The notes beneath the pieces were generated by a model. That model worked only from the letters and a program-made list of their open reading frames with translations. It searched no databases and had not been told where the DNA came from. This document shows positions 53,122 through 62,266 of a stretch of DNA of 64,000 bases, in pieces. The stretch is from Exiguobacterium algae (lineage in GTDB: Bacteria; Bacillota; Bacilli; Exiguobacteriales; Exiguobacteriaceae): positions 186,001 to 250,000 of the forward strand of contig NZ_JACSKZ010000001.1 of the NCBI RefSeq assembly GCF_018617875.1, given 5' to 3'. Made by a program: the position numbers and the translations under genes. The first letter of the stretch is position 1; every line of letters starts with the position of its first letter.

Positions 53122-53880
53122 TTATTTTTTCTTTTTCTTGCCACGCGGTTTCGGCGGTACCGTCGGGTTGGCGAGTTCACGCAACTTGCTCACTTCTTTG
53201 TGAGACAATTCGCGCCAGTCACCCGTGTTCAAGCCGTCGAGCGTCAAGAAACCGAACTGTTCACGCTTCAGTTTGATGACCTCAGACCCGATGGCTTCAA
53301 CCATACGGCGGATTTGACGGTTATGTCCTTCCGAGATGACGATTTCGAGGATGGCCGTGTTCTTCTTCTGGTCGACCGACTTCATCTTCACTTTCGCGCT
53401 TCCCGTTTTGAATCCGTCATCGAGCTCGACACCTGACTCGAGCTGTTTGATGGCCAAGTATGACGGAATGTTCTTCACTTTCGCCACATAGCGTTTTTGA
53501 ATCTTGTATTTCGGATGCGTCATCATGTTTGAGAACTCGCCATCGTTCGTCAAGATGATGAGGCCCGTCGTGTTGTAGTCCAGACGACCGACCGGGAAGA
53601 CACGTGCGCCAGGCGGTACCAAGTCCGTGATGACTTTACGGCCTTTGTCGTCTTCTACCGTCGACACGTAGCCGCTCGGCTTATAAAGCAAGTAGTAGAC
53701 ATGCTCTTCCTGCTCGATTTTAACGCCGTCGACCTCAATTTCTGACTTAGGACCGACTTTTGTTCCGAGTTCACGGACAACTTTTCCGTTGACGCGGACG
53801 CGGCCGTCCAAAATCATTTCTTCTGCTTTCCGTCGCGAGGCGACGCCAGCTTGTGCGATTACTTTTTGCAAACGTTCCAT
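53122..53880 (-). CDS. rluB: RluB-type 23S rRNA pseudouridine synthase
   Basis: A 252-residue enzyme: S4 RNA-binding domain (about 1-60, MERLQKVIAQAGVASRRKAEEMI) and RsuA/RluB catalytic domain with Asp in VGRLDYNTTGLIILTNDGE (about 103). It should modify a uridine in helix 89 of 23S rRNA. Lysine-rich C-terminal tail. Start at 53880 follows AGAAGGATTAATTAT; it begins 4 bp after the scpB stop, whereas B. subtilis has ypuI, dacB, spmA and spmB between. Confidence 0.94.
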   Translation of the reverse strand: MERLQKVIAQAGVASRRKAEEMILDGRVRVNGKVVRELGTKVGPKSEIEVDGVKIEQEEHVYYLLYKPSGYVSTVEDDKGRKVITDLVPPGARVFPVGRLDYNTTGLIILTNDGEFSNMMTHPKYKIQKRYVAKVKNIPSYLAIKQLESGVELDDGFKTGSAKVKMKSVDQKKNTAILEIVISEGHNRQIRRMVEAIGSEVIKLKREQFGFLTLDGLNTGDWRELSHKEVSKLRELANPTVPPKPRGKKKKK

Positions 53881-53884
53881 ATAA

Positions 53885-54478
53885 TTAATCCTTCTCCAAT
53901 CTTTCTTCTTGCTTCGGTGCTTCCTGTCCGAAGAACAAATCGCCTTCGTCAGATAGTTCATCCTCAAATGTTAACGGTGGCAGCTCATCGAGCGAGTTGA
54001 ATCCGAAATGGTCGAGGAAGTGTTCCGTCGTCCGGTACAGCTTGGCACGACCGATCGACTTCGTGCGACCCGCCGACTCGATCAACCCTTTCGAAAGCAG
54101 CGTATGGATGACCCGTTCAACCTTGACGCCTCGTACTTCTTCGATATCGGCACGTGTCACCGGTTGCTTGTAGGCAATGATCACAAGTGTCTCCATCGCG
54201 GCACGGGACAGTGCCTGTTCCGCCATCGTTCCGACGTATTTTTGAATATACGGTGAGACATCGGGCGCCGTCACGAGTTTATAGACGCCAGCCGATTCGA
54301 TCAATTGGAACGGGCGACCCGAGTCTTTGAATGAGGCCTCGAGTTTCGTCAACTGCTCTCTTGCGGCAGCTTCGGAGATATCGAGCGTCTCCGCGAGCGC
54401 ACGGACTTCCATCCCTTCCTCTCCGACGACGAAGAGCAGGCCTTCAATAATCGTTTCATAAGACAACAACCGCTTCAT
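53885..54478 (-). CDS. scpB: ScpB, condensin subunit
   Basis: A 197-residue protein with two winged-helix domains: [26 protein letters not shown] at the N-terminus and [31 protein letters not shown] (about 105-135), both diagnostic. It binds ScpA in the SMC-ScpAB complex that organises the chromosome. ATG at 54478 lies inside the scpA end (23-bp overlap), so translation is coupled. C-terminal tail is acidic and variable. Confidence 0.95.
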   Translation of the reverse strand: MKRLLSYETIIEGLLFVVGEEGMEVRALAETLDISEAAAREQLTKLEASFKDSGRPFQLIESAGVYKLVTAPDVSPYIQKYVGTMAEQALSRAAMETLVIIAYKQPVTRADIEEVRGVKVERVIHTLLSKGLIESAGRTKSIGRAKLYRTTEHFLDHFGFNSLDELPPLTFEDELSDEGDLFFGQEAPKQEERLEKD

Positions 54479-55223
54479 CCCCCTTCTTTGCCGTCTCGAC
54501 GAATGAGATATGAATATCCTGGTCGAGCTGTTTCGTCTCCACGACACGTAGTTTGATCAACTCAAGCAACGCCATGAACGTGACCACGAGGTCGGTGACG
54601 TTCGGTCGTTCCTGGAAGAATGAAAAGAATGACGTTTCTTGGTTGACAGACACATGCTCATGCAGCCGCGTCATCTGTTCCTCGACCGTCCGCTCTTCAC
54701 GTTGAATGGTTTTTTTGCGCCGTTCTTTCCAGCGCTTCCGTTCAATCATTTTTGAGTAGGCATGCAAGAGGTCCGAGAAGTTGAGCGGTCCGTCGTATTT
54801 AGACACTTCCTCGGTCATATACTTCGTCAAATCCTCACCAGGGCGAGTGTACAGCTCTAACCGGTTCTCTTCCTGCTCCCGCATGAAGACGACCGCTTCC
54901 TTGTACGCTTTATATTCGATCAATTGACGAATGAGGCCCTCACGCGTCGGTTCTTCGATAAAGTCAGGTATTTCGTCATCCTCGACCGGGACCGGCGGTA
55001 AGAGTTGCTTACTCTTCAACTGAAGCAGCGTCGCCGCCATGACCAAATACTCACTGGCCACGTCGAGTTCAAATTTTTGCATCGTGCGAATAAAGCCGAC
55101 ATACTGGTCAGTGACTTCAGCCACGGAAATGTCGACAATATCAATCTCCATTTTACCGATCAAATGGAGCAACAGGTCGAGTGGACCTTCGAACGTATCG
55201 ATTTTGACGTTATAGGCTTCCAT
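54456..55223 (-). CDS. scpA: ScpA, condensin kleisin subunit
   Basis: A 255-residue kleisin: N-terminal [35 protein letters not shown] binds the SMC neck, and the C-terminal winged helix ([19 protein letters not shown]) binds the SMC cap. Length is typical. ATG at 55223 after GCAGGTGTCTCT is preferred to 55238, which has no ribosome binding site. First gene of scpA-scpB-rluB; divergent from the DUF309 gene with 79 bp between. Confidence 0.96.
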   Translation of the reverse strand: MEAYNVKIDTFEGPLDLLLHLIGKMEIDIVDISVAEVTDQYVGFIRTMQKFELDVASEYLVMAATLLQLKSKQLLPPVPVEDDEIPDFIEEPTREGLIRQLIEYKAYKEAVVFMREQEENRLELYTRPGEDLTKYMTEEVSKYDGPLNFSDLLHAYSKMIERKRWKERRKKTIQREERTVEEQMTRLHEHVSVNQETSFFSFFQERPNVTDLVVTFMALLELIKLRVVETKQLDQDIHISFVETAKKGDEAVVVL

Positions 55224-55302
55224 AGAGACACCTGCCATTTTACATTTTTGCGCTTTAGTATAACATGTTTTGTAGTACAGTGACCACGAAAGGAGAAAAT
55301 AG

Positions 55303-55773
55303 ATGATGACCCCTTTTATTCATTATACGTTGCTTTTTGAATGTCATGCCGATTATTTTGAATGTCATGAAGTGTTAGAAGAGGCATGGCAGGCCGGAAA
55401 CCGTGAGCACCACGGCTACGCCGCCCTCATTCAGTATGCCGTCATCCACTATCATCTCCGACGTGAAAATGTCGTCGGGGCAAAGAAGAGCCTCTCCCGT
55501 CTCAAACAAAAAATCGACGTGGCGACCCCGCACCTTGAGGCGCTCGGGATCGACGTCGATTCGTTCAGAGCCCATCTCGACGAATGGCCACTTCAGGCTA
55601 GACTCCCCCTGACCTCAGACGTTCGGGCACAAGTCGATGCACTCAAAACCACGTTCCCGGACACCGAGCTGACGTTCGAAGAGCTCGTCCATCGCCATCT
55701 CCTCCGCGACCGGACCGATGTCATCACCGAGCGTGAACTCGCGCTAGCGGAACGACAACGAGGCAGGCGTTGA
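55303..55773 (+). CDS. ypuF: DUF309 protein (YpuF-like)
   Basis: A 156-residue helical protein; [19 protein letters not shown] at residues 11-29 is the DUF309 HxxxE metal-site-like signature, followed by [27 protein letters not shown]. Function unknown. In B. subtilis ypuF also lies beside scpA and ribT, though its strand differs. Start is one of two adjacent ATGs (55303/55306) after AAAGGAGAAAATAG. The terminator overlaps its stop. Confidence 0.9.
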   Translation: MMTPFIHYTLLFECHADYFECHEVLEEAWQAGNREHHGYAALIQYAVIHYHLRRENVVGAKKSLSRLKQKIDVATPHLEALGIDVDSFRAHLDEWPLQARLPLTSDVRAQVDALKTTFPDTELTFEELVHRHLLRDRTDVITERELALAERQRGRR

Positions 55774-55787
55774 CTGGCTCGTTTTTT
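55757..55787 (+). terminator. intrinsic terminator overlapping the DUF309 stop codon
   Basis: AACGAGGCAG / CTGGCTCGTT (one mismatch) followed by TTTTTT; the stop TGA lies in the loop. Confidence 0.75.
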
Positions 55788-55807
55788 CATTCTCTACAGG
55801 AAACGTC

Positions 55808-56083
55808 TCACGTTCTGTTCATTTCTTCAAAAGATCGCATCCATTCCTCAAGGTCGCGATCATCATGCAAGTATTCGGTCGGCGTCTCCAGTAGGTCCAT
55901 TCCATACAACGTGGTCAAGCACTCCCATACCTTTTGGTCGTAGAGCGACCAATCGAACCCGTCCTTTTGTTCCAATACCATCATCTGCTCGTACGCCCAG
56001 TCGGATAGCGCTTCCCGTGACAGCTTTCGGCTGATGACCAGGTCCAACCTTCTGATCAATTCATCAAGCGTCATTCGATTCAT
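55808..56083 (-). CDS. small conserved-looking protein of unknown function
   Basis: A 91-residue protein, largely helical, with LDELIRRLDLVISRKLSREALSDWAYEQMM and an acidic aromatic C-terminus (YLHDDRDLEEWMRSFEEM). The pattern resembles small orphan proteins of Bacillales, but I cannot assign a family. Start is ATG at 56083 (GGGGAGGGC, close spacing) or 56074 (better spacing). Lies between ribT and the DUF309 gene, on the minus strand, convergent with the latter. Confidence 0.78.
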   Translation of the reverse strand: MNRMTLDELIRRLDLVISRKLSREALSDWAYEQMMVLEQKDGFDWSLYDQKVWECLTTLYGMDLLETPTEYLHDDRDLEEWMRSFEEMNRT

Positions 56084-56212
56084 GCCCTCCCCTCAAAAAT
56101 CGTTACACCTCATTTGATTCAACCTATTCTTCAACAATTATTCTGGTTCTTCTTGTCAGTTGATTTCGCCTTCTTCGTTTCGTCACGATATTCCGAACCG
56201 CCCTGAGTAAGA

Positions 56213-56245
56213 CAAAAAAACCGCAGCCACGATTGTGACTGCGGT
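56213..56245 (-). terminator. intrinsic terminator of ribT
   Basis: ACCGCAGTCAC / GTGGCTGCGGT hairpin followed by TTTTTTT on the minus strand. Confidence 0.92.
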
Positions 56246-56251
56246 CTTTGG

Positions 56252-56608
56252 TCACACGACCAACTGGTTCCATTTATCGAGCAAATCTCCGGTCTTCCCT
56301 TTTCCGACGAGTGTCAGGTCGAGCGGAAGAACGGTTCTCACTTCATCGAGCAGTTCATACGAACGCTTCTCGCCACGGAAAGAAGGTGACAAGGCGATAT
56401 GGTCGATGACCATGATCGTTCCTTGCTGTTCCATCCCGATGACGCCGACAAAGTCCTCGTCGACTTTCCACAAGTAGAGGAACCTCGACTCATCTTCCTC
56501 GTAAGACCTTACGAGTTCAAGCAAGCTGAGTGGCGATTTGTCGCTGCAGGAAAATGCGAGCAAGCCCATCGCCGTCTTTTCATAAGAACGTTTATATTTT
56601 ACCAGCAT
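56252..56608 (-). CDS. ribT: RibT-like GNAT acetyltransferase
   Basis: A 118-residue GNAT protein closely resembling B. subtilis RibT (124 residues): it shares YKRSYEKTAMGLLAF, FLYLWKVDEDFVGVIGME and IDHIALSPSFRGEKRSYELLDE, where the acetyl-CoA loop is expected. RibT is encoded at the end of the rib operon in B. subtilis, but no riboflavin genes are visible here and its substrate is not established. ATG at 56608; a GTG at 56623 overlaps the ribosome binding site AAAGGTGG. Confidence 0.88.
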   Translation of the reverse strand: MLVKYKRSYEKTAMGLLAFSCSDKSPLSLLELVRSYEEDESRFLYLWKVDEDFVGVIGMEQQGTIMVIDHIALSPSFRGEKRSYELLDEVRTVLPLDLTLVGKGKTGDLLDKWNQLVV

Positions 56609-56697
56609 TGCTGGGTTCACCACCTTTAGTCATTCAAGTTTCACGAAGTGAAGACGTGACAGACAGGGTCCATTGTGCCATAACGTTCAGGCAAAAA

Positions 56698-57138
56698 TCA
56701 ATTCTCGTCCCAGACCTTCACTTCTGCCATCTTCGTGCCTTGACGAAGTTTGACCGCATGTTCAAGGCCAGACGTCACTTTCCCGAACACTGTGTGTACG
56801 CCGTCAAGGTGTGGTTGCGGCTCGTGAACGATAAAGAATTGTGACGATCCCGTGTTGCGACCCGCATGTGCCATCGAGAGTGAACCGGCTTCGTGTTTGT
56901 GTGGGAATGAAGTCGATGTCTCACATGGGATTGTGTAGCCTGCGCCACCCATTCCTGTGCCTTGCGGGCATCCGCCTTGGCTGACGAAACCAGGGATGAC
57001 ACGGTGGAACGTCAATCCGTTGTAGAACCCGCTGTTCGCTAGTTTTTCAAAGTTTTCGACCGTGATTGGCGCCTCGTTGTGGAACAAATCAAATTCAATC
57101 ATTTCGCCGTTTTCAAGTTTCATAGAGCCTTTTTTCAT
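56698..57138 (-). CDS. ppiB: cyclophilin-type peptidyl-prolyl isomerase
   Basis: A 146-residue cytoplasmic cyclophilin catalysing cis-trans isomerisation of proline bonds. Core motifs: [24 protein letters not shown] (catalytic Arg in FHRV, about 46), [38 protein letters not shown]. Length and start ([11 protein letters not shown]) match B. subtilis PpiB. ATG at 57138 follows AAAGGGGTTGCTTGAAG; the next ATG at 57123 is an alternative. Separated from pdp by a terminator. Confidence 0.96.
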   Translation of the reverse strand: MKKGSMKLENGEMIEFDLFHNEAPITVENFEKLANSGFYNGLTFHRVIPGFVSQGGCPQGTGMGGAGYTIPCETSTSFPHKHEAGSLSMAHAGRNTGSSQFFIVHEPQPHLDGVHTVFGKVTSGLEHAVKLRQGTKMAEVKVWDEN

Positions 57139-57201
57139 CTTCAAGCAACCCCTTTTATTCAATATGTATCGTACAAAATATACTCACATTGCCCATTCTA
57201 T

Positions 57202-57241
57202 CAAAAAAACACACCTGTCTCCACTGTTTTGTGGAAACAGG
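57202..57241 (-). terminator. intrinsic terminator of the xerD-deoB-punA-pdp unit
   Basis: CCTGTTTCCAC / GTGGAGACAGG (one G-T pair) followed by TGTGTTTTTTTG on the minus strand. Confidence 0.9.
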
Positions 57242-57250
57242 CGTTCTGAA

Positions 57251-58552
57251 TTATTGAATGACCGCGTGAACGAGTGGACGTGCTTCCGGTTGTGTTGAAC
57301 CGATTGTGTAAGCATGATCCAAACGCTCGACCGCTGAAGACATGTCTTCGATGTTCGAACGAAGCACCGCGATCACATCGCCCGCTTCGACACGGTCGCC
57401 GACTTTCTTCTCGAGTGTGATACCTGCTGCGAAGTCGATTTTATCTTCTTTCGTCGCACGGCCTGCACCGAGGAGCATCGCTGCGACACCGACTTCATCC
57501 GCGATGATCGACTGGACGTAACCCGACTCTTTCGCGACGAACGTCGTCTCGTATGAAGCTTGCGGCAATTTCGTCAAGTCATCCACGAGTGATGCGTCTC
57601 CGCCCTGTGCTTCGACGAACTTACGGAATACGTCAAGCGCATGGCCGTCCGCGATCCGCTTCTCAAGGTCTGCGTAGGCCTCTTCGAACGTGTCGTAGAA
57701 GTCGCCGAGCACCGCCATGTGACCTGCGATCGTAAGGGCAATCGTCTTCAAGTCTTTGACGTCTTTACCAGACAAGACCTCGATCGCTTCTTTGACCTCG
57801 TTCGCGTTTCCGATTTCAAATCCGAGCGGCTGATCCATGTCTGTGATGACCGCGATCGTTTTACGGCCGACGTTTTTCCCGATGGCTACCATCTCTTCTG
57901 CAAGTGCTTTTGCGTCGTCAAACGTTCGCATGAACGCACCTGAGCCCGTTTTTACATCAAGGACGATGCTGTCGGCGCCGGCTGCGATTTTCTTCGACAT
58001 GATCGAACTTGCGATGAGCGGGATTGACTCGACCGTTGCCGTCACGTCACGAAGTGCATAAAGGCGTTTGTCGGCCGGTGTCAGGTTACCCGTCTGACCG
58101 ATGATCGACATTTTAATATCATTTACTTGCTTCGTGAACTGTTCTTCTGTCAACTCGACGTCAAACCCAGGGAATGATTCGAGTTTGTCGATTGTTCCAC
58201 CTGTATGACCGAGTCCGCGACCGCTCATTTTCGCGACCGGGATCCCGATTGAAGCGACGAGTGGCGCCACGATCAAGCTGATCTTATCACCGACTCCGCC
58301 AGTCGAGTGCTTATCGACTTTCTTCCCTTCGATGTTTGAAAGGTCGATCGTGTCACCTGACTTGACCATCTCCATTGTGAGGGCCGCTGTCTCTTGCTCT
58401 GTCATGCCGTTGAAGTAAATCGCCATCGACAATGCCGCCATCTGATAGTCCGGGATTGTCTCGTTCGTGTATCCTTCAATGATGAAACGAATTTCTTCCT
58501 CGTTCAATTCTCCACCGTTTCGTTTTTTCAAAATCAAATCGACCATACGCAT
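57251..58552 (-). CDS. pdp: pyrimidine-nucleoside phosphorylase
   Basis: A 433-residue enzyme that cleaves uridine, thymidine and deoxyuridine with phosphate. N-terminal MRMVDLILKKRNGGELNEEEI, the active-site loop DKHSTGGVGDKISL (about 83-96), MSGRGLGHTGGTIDKLESFPGF (about 115) and VKTGSGAFM are diagnostic. ATG at 58552 follows AGGAGGACGAGACTT; the longer frame to 58654 overlaps punA. Product sugar-1-phosphates feed DeoB encoded two genes upstream. Confidence 0.97.
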   Translation of the reverse strand: MRMVDLILKKRNGGELNEEEIRFIIEGYTNETIPDYQMAALSMAIYFNGMTEQETAALTMEMVKSGDTIDLSNIEGKKVDKHSTGGVGDKISLIVAPLVASIGIPVAKMSGRGLGHTGGTIDKLESFPGFDVELTEEQFTKQVNDIKMSIIGQTGNLTPADKRLYALRDVTATVESIPLIASSIMSKKIAAGADSIVLDVKTGSGAFMRTFDDAKALAEEMVAIGKNVGRKTIAVITDMDQPLGFEIGNANEVKEAIEVLSGKDVKDLKTIALTIAGHMAVLGDFYDTFEEAYADLEKRIADGHALDVFRKFVEAQGGDASLVDDLTKLPQASYETTFVAKESGYVQSIIADEVGVAAMLLGAGRATKEDKIDFAAGITLEKKVGDRVEAGDVIAVLRSNIEDMSSAVERLDHAYTIGSTQPEARPLVHAVIQ

Positions 58553-58586
58553 AAGTCTCGTCCTCCTAATAGGAAATATTGTTTGA

Positions 58587-59396
58587 TTACATGCTGCGGA
58601 TCGTGCCACGTACGAGTGAAAGGAAGTCTTGGCGGACGCGCTCTGTCGTCTCAATGACTTCTTCGTGGTTGAGCGGTTGGTCTAGAATACCTGCCGCCAT
58701 GTTTGACACACAAGAAATACCGAGGACACGCATGTCTGAATGACGTGCCACGATGACTTCAGGAACTGTCGACATCCCGACGACGTCCCCACCGAGAAGA
58801 CGTGCCATCTTGACTTCAGCAGGTGTTTCATACGTTGGACCTGTATTTCCGAAGTACACCCCTTTTTGAACCGCAAGACCGAGCTCGCCTGCTACACGTT
58901 CTGTGAGCTTGACGAGTTCTTTATCGTACGCCTCTGACATATCCGGGAAGCGTGTTCCGAACTCACTCGCGTTTTTCCCGATGAGCGGGCTCGTCCCGAA
59001 GAAGTTGATGTGGTCCGTGATGATCATCAAGTCGCCCGGATTGAAGTTCTCGTTACAAGCACCTGCTGCGTTCGTGACGATGAGTGTCTCGACACCGATC
59101 AATTTGAGGACACGTACCGGGAACGTTACCTGTTCCATCGAGTATCCTTCATAGAAGTGGAACCGTCCTTGCATCGCGACGACGCGCTTTCCTTCGAGGT
59201 CACCGAAGACGAGTTGTCCGGCATGTCCTTCTACTGTCGATACCGGGAAATGCGGAATCTCTTCATAAGGGATGGCGACCGGGTTTTCGATCTCATCCGC
59301 GAGTACACCAAGACCTGACCCAAGAATCAAGCCGATCTCCGGTGTGCCGTTCATACGCTCCTGCAAAAACGCTTTTGTTTCGTTCCAATTTACCAT
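58587..59396 (-). CDS. punA: purine-nucleoside phosphorylase, trimeric type
   Basis: A 269-residue PNP of the low-molecular-mass family (guanosine/inosine type, PunA/PupG). Phosphate loop IGLILGSGLGVLADEI (about 21), AMQGRFHFYEGY (about 83), base-binding VTNAAGACNENFNPGDLM (about 107, with a Cys-Asn) and VVGMSTVPEVIVARH. ATG follows GAGGAGGCAACATTC. Starts 13 bp after deoB; B. subtilis has the same drm-pupG pair. Confidence 0.97.
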   Translation of the reverse strand: MVNWNETKAFLQERMNGTPEIGLILGSGLGVLADEIENPVAIPYEEIPHFPVSTVEGHAGQLVFGDLEGKRVVAMQGRFHFYEGYSMEQVTFPVRVLKLIGVETLIVTNAAGACNENFNPGDLMIITDHINFFGTSPLIGKNASEFGTRFPDMSEAYDKELVKLTERVAGELGLAVQKGVYFGNTGPTYETPAEVKMARLLGGDVVGMSTVPEVIVARHSDMRVLGISCVSNMAAGILDQPLNHEEVIETTERVRQDFLSLVRGTIRSM

Positions 59397-59409
59397 GAAT
59401 GTTGCCTCC

Positions 59410-60576
59410 TCAAATTTCGTTTAAGAAACTCTTTCCGTTTGATGGTGCTTTGACGTCAAAGTTTTCAGCGACTGTCGCACCGATATCTGCGAATGTGCCG
59501 CGAATACCGAGGTCGACCGGTTTTGCGCCCTTGTGATGGACGATGAGCGGTACGTACTCACGCGTATGGTCCGTTCCGGTGTGAACCGGGTCGTTCCCGT
59601 GGTCGGCCGTGATGATCAAGAGATCGTCTTCACGCAGACGCTCCATCACTTCAGGGAGACGCGCATCATACTCTTCAAGCGCGATCGCATATCCTTCCGG
59701 GTCACGACGGTGACCGAACAATGCGTCAAAGTCGACCAAGTTCAAGAAGCAAAGACCTTCGAAGTCTTCCTCGAGCGAGTCGACGAGTTTGTCCATCCCG
59801 TCCATGTTCGACTTCGTACGGATCGCTTTCGTGACCCCTTCTCCGTCGTAGATGTCGCTGATTTTCCCGAGGGCGATGACATCTTTTCCTGCTTCCTCGA
59901 GTGTGTTCATAACCGTCTTGCCGAACGGCTTGAGCGCATAGTCATGACGGTTTGACGTACGTACCCATGCTCCCGGCTCGCCGATGAACGGACGTGCGAT
60001 GATGCGGCCGAGCATGTACGGGTCTTCGCGTGTGATCTCACGGGCGTATTCGCAAATGCGATACAATTCTTCGACAGGGACGACGTCTTCGTGCGCTGCG
60101 ATTTGAAGAACCGAGTCAGCTGATGTATAGACGATGAGCGCTCCTGTTTCGACATGTTCGGCACCGAGTTCGTCTAAGATCGCTGTTCCAGAAGCCGGCT
60201 TGTTCCCGATTATTTTGCGGCCGCTGAACTCTTCGAGACGATGGATCAAATCATCCGGGAATTCTTCGAACACGCGGAACGGCGTCTCGATATGGAGACC
60301 CATGATCTCCCAGTGGCCTGTCATCGTGTCTTTTCCGGCAGAGATTTCTTCCATACGTCCGTATGCACTCGGTGCATCCGAAACGTCGATTCCTTGGAGC
60401 GGCTTGATGTTAGACAGTCCGAGTTTACCCATGTTCGGCATGTTCAAACCGTTATGTTCACGCGCGATATGTCCGAGCGTGTCTGAACCTGTGTCACCAA
60501 ACTCTGCAGCATCCGGCGCTTCGCCGATACCGACCGAGTCCATGACGACCAAGAAAATACGTTTAAACTTCTTCAC
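59410..60576 (-). CDS. deoB: phosphopentomutase
   Basis: A 388-residue alkaline-phosphatase-superfamily mutase that converts (deoxy)ribose-1-phosphate to the 5-phosphate. Metal motifs: [19 protein letters not shown] (start), the phosphorylated Thr in [13 protein letters not shown] (about 86), and [24 protein letters not shown] (about 325). Start is GTG at 60576 behind AAAGGAGGAATTTTTT. With punA and pdp it forms a complete nucleoside salvage route to the pentose phosphate pathway. Confidence 0.98.
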   Translation of the reverse strand: MKKFKRIFLVVMDSVGIGEAPDAAEFGDTGSDTLGHIAREHNGLNMPNMGKLGLSNIKPLQGIDVSDAPSAYGRMEEISAGKDTMTGHWEIMGLHIETPFRVFEEFPDDLIHRLEEFSGRKIIGNKPASGTAILDELGAEHVETGALIVYTSADSVLQIAAHEDVVPVEELYRICEYAREITREDPYMLGRIIARPFIGEPGAWVRTSNRHDYALKPFGKTVMNTLEEAGKDVIALGKISDIYDGEGVTKAIRTKSNMDGMDKLVDSLEEDFEGLCFLNLVDFDALFGHRRDPEGYAIALEEYDARLPEVMERLREDDLLIITADHGNDPVHTGTDHTREYVPLIVHHKGAKPVDLGIRGTFADIGATVAENFDVKAPSNGKSFLNEI

Positions 60577-60599
60577 AAAAAATTCCTCCTTTAAGGTGT

Positions 60600-61484
60600 C
60601 TAGGCGCGAGGGTGATGTTTTCGATAGACATCATGCAGACGCGACTTGTTGACGTGCGTGTAGATTTGAGTGGTTGCCAAATCGGCGTGCCCGAGCATTT
60701 GTTGGATGGCACGTAAGTCGGCCCCGTTCTCGAGCAGGTGCGTCGCAAAGGAATGGCGGAGCACGTGAGGGGTGATTTCCTTCTCGATTCCGGCTTCTTT
60801 CGCACGTCGTTTGATCATCTTCCAAAATCCTTGACGGCTCAGTCTGCCGCCTCTTCCATTCAAGAAGAGTGCATCGGTTTCACGTCCACCAAGACCGTTT
60901 CGGGCTTGTTGGATGTACCGCTCGACGAAGCCTTGGGCGACAGAAGATACCGGGATGATCCGGGCGCTCTCTCCTTTGCCTTCACACTGTAAATACCCCA
61001 ATTCGAACTGCAAATCATCCAAATCGAGACCCAAAAGTTCACTGACACGCATCCCGGTCCCGTACAGCAGCTCAAGCATCGCCCGGTCCCTGAGTGCGAG
61101 CGGGTCTGATGTCGGCACGCTGTCGAGCAGACGCTCGACTTCTTCCTGCGACCATGTGTCAGGGAGATGCCGCTCGGCCTTCGGGGATTCCAGATAAAGT
61201 GACGGATCGGTCGTCGTGACGCCCGTCATCTTCAAATGATGATGGAACATGCGAATCGAGCTAACAGCACGCCGTAACGACGAGGCCGCTCGACCGGCTT
61301 GTGACAGTTCTTCGATATGCTTGACGATATGGGACCGCGTCACGTCGTTCCAATCTTCGACCCCGAGTTGTGTCAATGTCGAAACGTATTGGGTCAAATC
61401 GCTCGCATATGCCTGTCTCGTGTTGGCGGACATCCGTTTTTCTACTGTCATATATTGCAGAAATGACTCGACCTGCGAACGCAT
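60600..61484 (-). CDS. xerD: XerD tyrosine recombinase
   Basis: A 294-residue recombinase that resolves chromosome dimers at dif with XerC. Core-binding domain (about 1-90) and catalytic domain with Arg in [12 protein letters not shown], Lys in [37 protein letters not shown] and nucleophile Tyr. All six catalytic residues are present, in contrast to the divergent protein at 28.8 kb. ATG follows AAGGAGGAGGGTAAA. Upstream of deoB with a 23-bp gap, as B. subtilis ripX-drm. Confidence 0.96.
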   Translation of the reverse strand: MRSQVESFLQYMTVEKRMSANTRQAYASDLTQYVSTLTQLGVEDWNDVTRSHIVKHIEELSQAGRAASSLRRAVSSIRMFHHHLKMTGVTTTDPSLYLESPKAERHLPDTWSQEEVERLLDSVPTSDPLALRDRAMLELLYGTGMRVSELLGLDLDDLQFELGYLQCEGKGESARIIPVSSVAQGFVERYIQQARNGLGGRETDALFLNGRGGRLSRQGFWKMIKRRAKEAGIEKEITPHVLRHSFATHLLENGADLRAIQQMLGHADLATTQIYTHVNKSRLHDVYRKHHPRA

Positions 61485-61621
61485 TTTACCCTCCTCCTTC
61501 CTCGTAACACCTGAATACGCTTACAGCATATCACTTATGTAAACTGTTGTGAAGATGTCTGACCTCATTTTTTTATAAGGTTTTTGTGACAATTTATGGT
61601 GACGTTTTCACAGATCTCGAA

Positions 61622-61657
61622 AAAATAAAAAACCGCTCCTCATTCGAGAAGCGGTTT
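61622..61657 (-). terminator. intrinsic terminator of fur
   Basis: AAACCGCTTCTCG / CGAG-containing AGCGGTTT stem followed by TTTTATTTTT on the minus strand. Confidence 0.88.
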
Positions 61658-61665
61658 GATGGTGT

Positions 61666-62145
61666 TTACCCGTTGATGACTGCTTTATGACCTTCGAGCG
61701 TGACGCCTTTTGCCTGACATACTTTACAGATGCCATGGAACGTCAAGCGATGGTCTTTGATTAAAAATTCATATTTGCTTTCGACTTTTTTCTCAACGTC
61801 GACGAGTAGGTCCTCCATGATTTCTTCGACCGAACCACACTCGACGCAGACGAGGTGATGGTGTGAATGGTTCGCCCCTTCCGGACGAAGGTCAAAGCGT
61901 GCGACACCGTCGCCGAAGTTGACTTTATCCACGACCCCGAGTTCAGTCAGAAGCTCAAGCGTCCGGTAAACGGTCGCCAGCCCGATCTCAGGCGCAATGC
62001 CTTTGACGAGCATGAACACGTTCTCCGCGCTCAAGTGATCGCTCTCGTTTTCTAATAGAATCCGGACTGTCGATTCACGTTGTGGTGTCAGTTTATATCC
62101 TTTGGCGCTCAATTGCTGTTTAATTCGTTCAATCCGCGTTTCCAT
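61666..62145 (-). CDS. fur: Fur-family ferric uptake regulator
   Basis: A 159-residue regulator: winged helix (about 10-85, YKLTPQRESTVRILLENESDHLSAENVF, ATVYRTLELL) and metal-binding dimerisation domain with NHSHHHLVCVECGSVEEI and the second Cys pair CKVC for structural zinc. Synteny with xerD and nudF supports Fur rather than PerR or Zur, but sequence alone does not fix the metal. Start at 62145 follows AAGAGGGGGCGCCTT; upstream residues to 62184 are rejected because the promoter lies there. Confidence 0.93.
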   Translation of the reverse strand: METRIERIKQQLSAKGYKLTPQRESTVRILLENESDHLSAENVFMLVKGIAPEIGLATVYRTLELLTELGVVDKVNFGDGVARFDLRPEGANHSHHHLVCVECGSVEEIMEDLLVDVEKKVESKYEFLIKDHRLTFHGICKVCQAKGVTLEGHKAVING

Positions 62146-62179
62146 AAGGCGCCCCCTCTTAACATAGTTCGCTACTGAA

Positions 62180-62208
62180 ATCATACCGAAGTTTGATCAT
62201 TTTTTCAA
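62180..62208 (-). promoter_or_regulatory. SigA-type promoter of fur
   Basis: TTGAAA (62208-62203), 17 bp, TATGAT (62185-62180) on the minus strand, about 35 bases before the ATG. Confidence 0.65.
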
Positions 62209-62251
62209 TTTAAAATCATTCCTATGTAAGTGTATCACATCCCCACCTAGA

Positions 62252-62266
62252 TTAGAATTATTTTAA
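62252..62266. promoter_or_regulatory. Per-box-like palindrome upstream of fur
   Basis: TTAGAATTATTTTAA matches the PerR/Fur-type TTATAATNATTATAA in 13 of 15 bases. It overlaps the nudF stop codon and is about 45 bases upstream of the fur -35. B. subtilis fur is PerR-regulated. It could also just be part of a weak nudF terminator. Confidence 0.4.
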
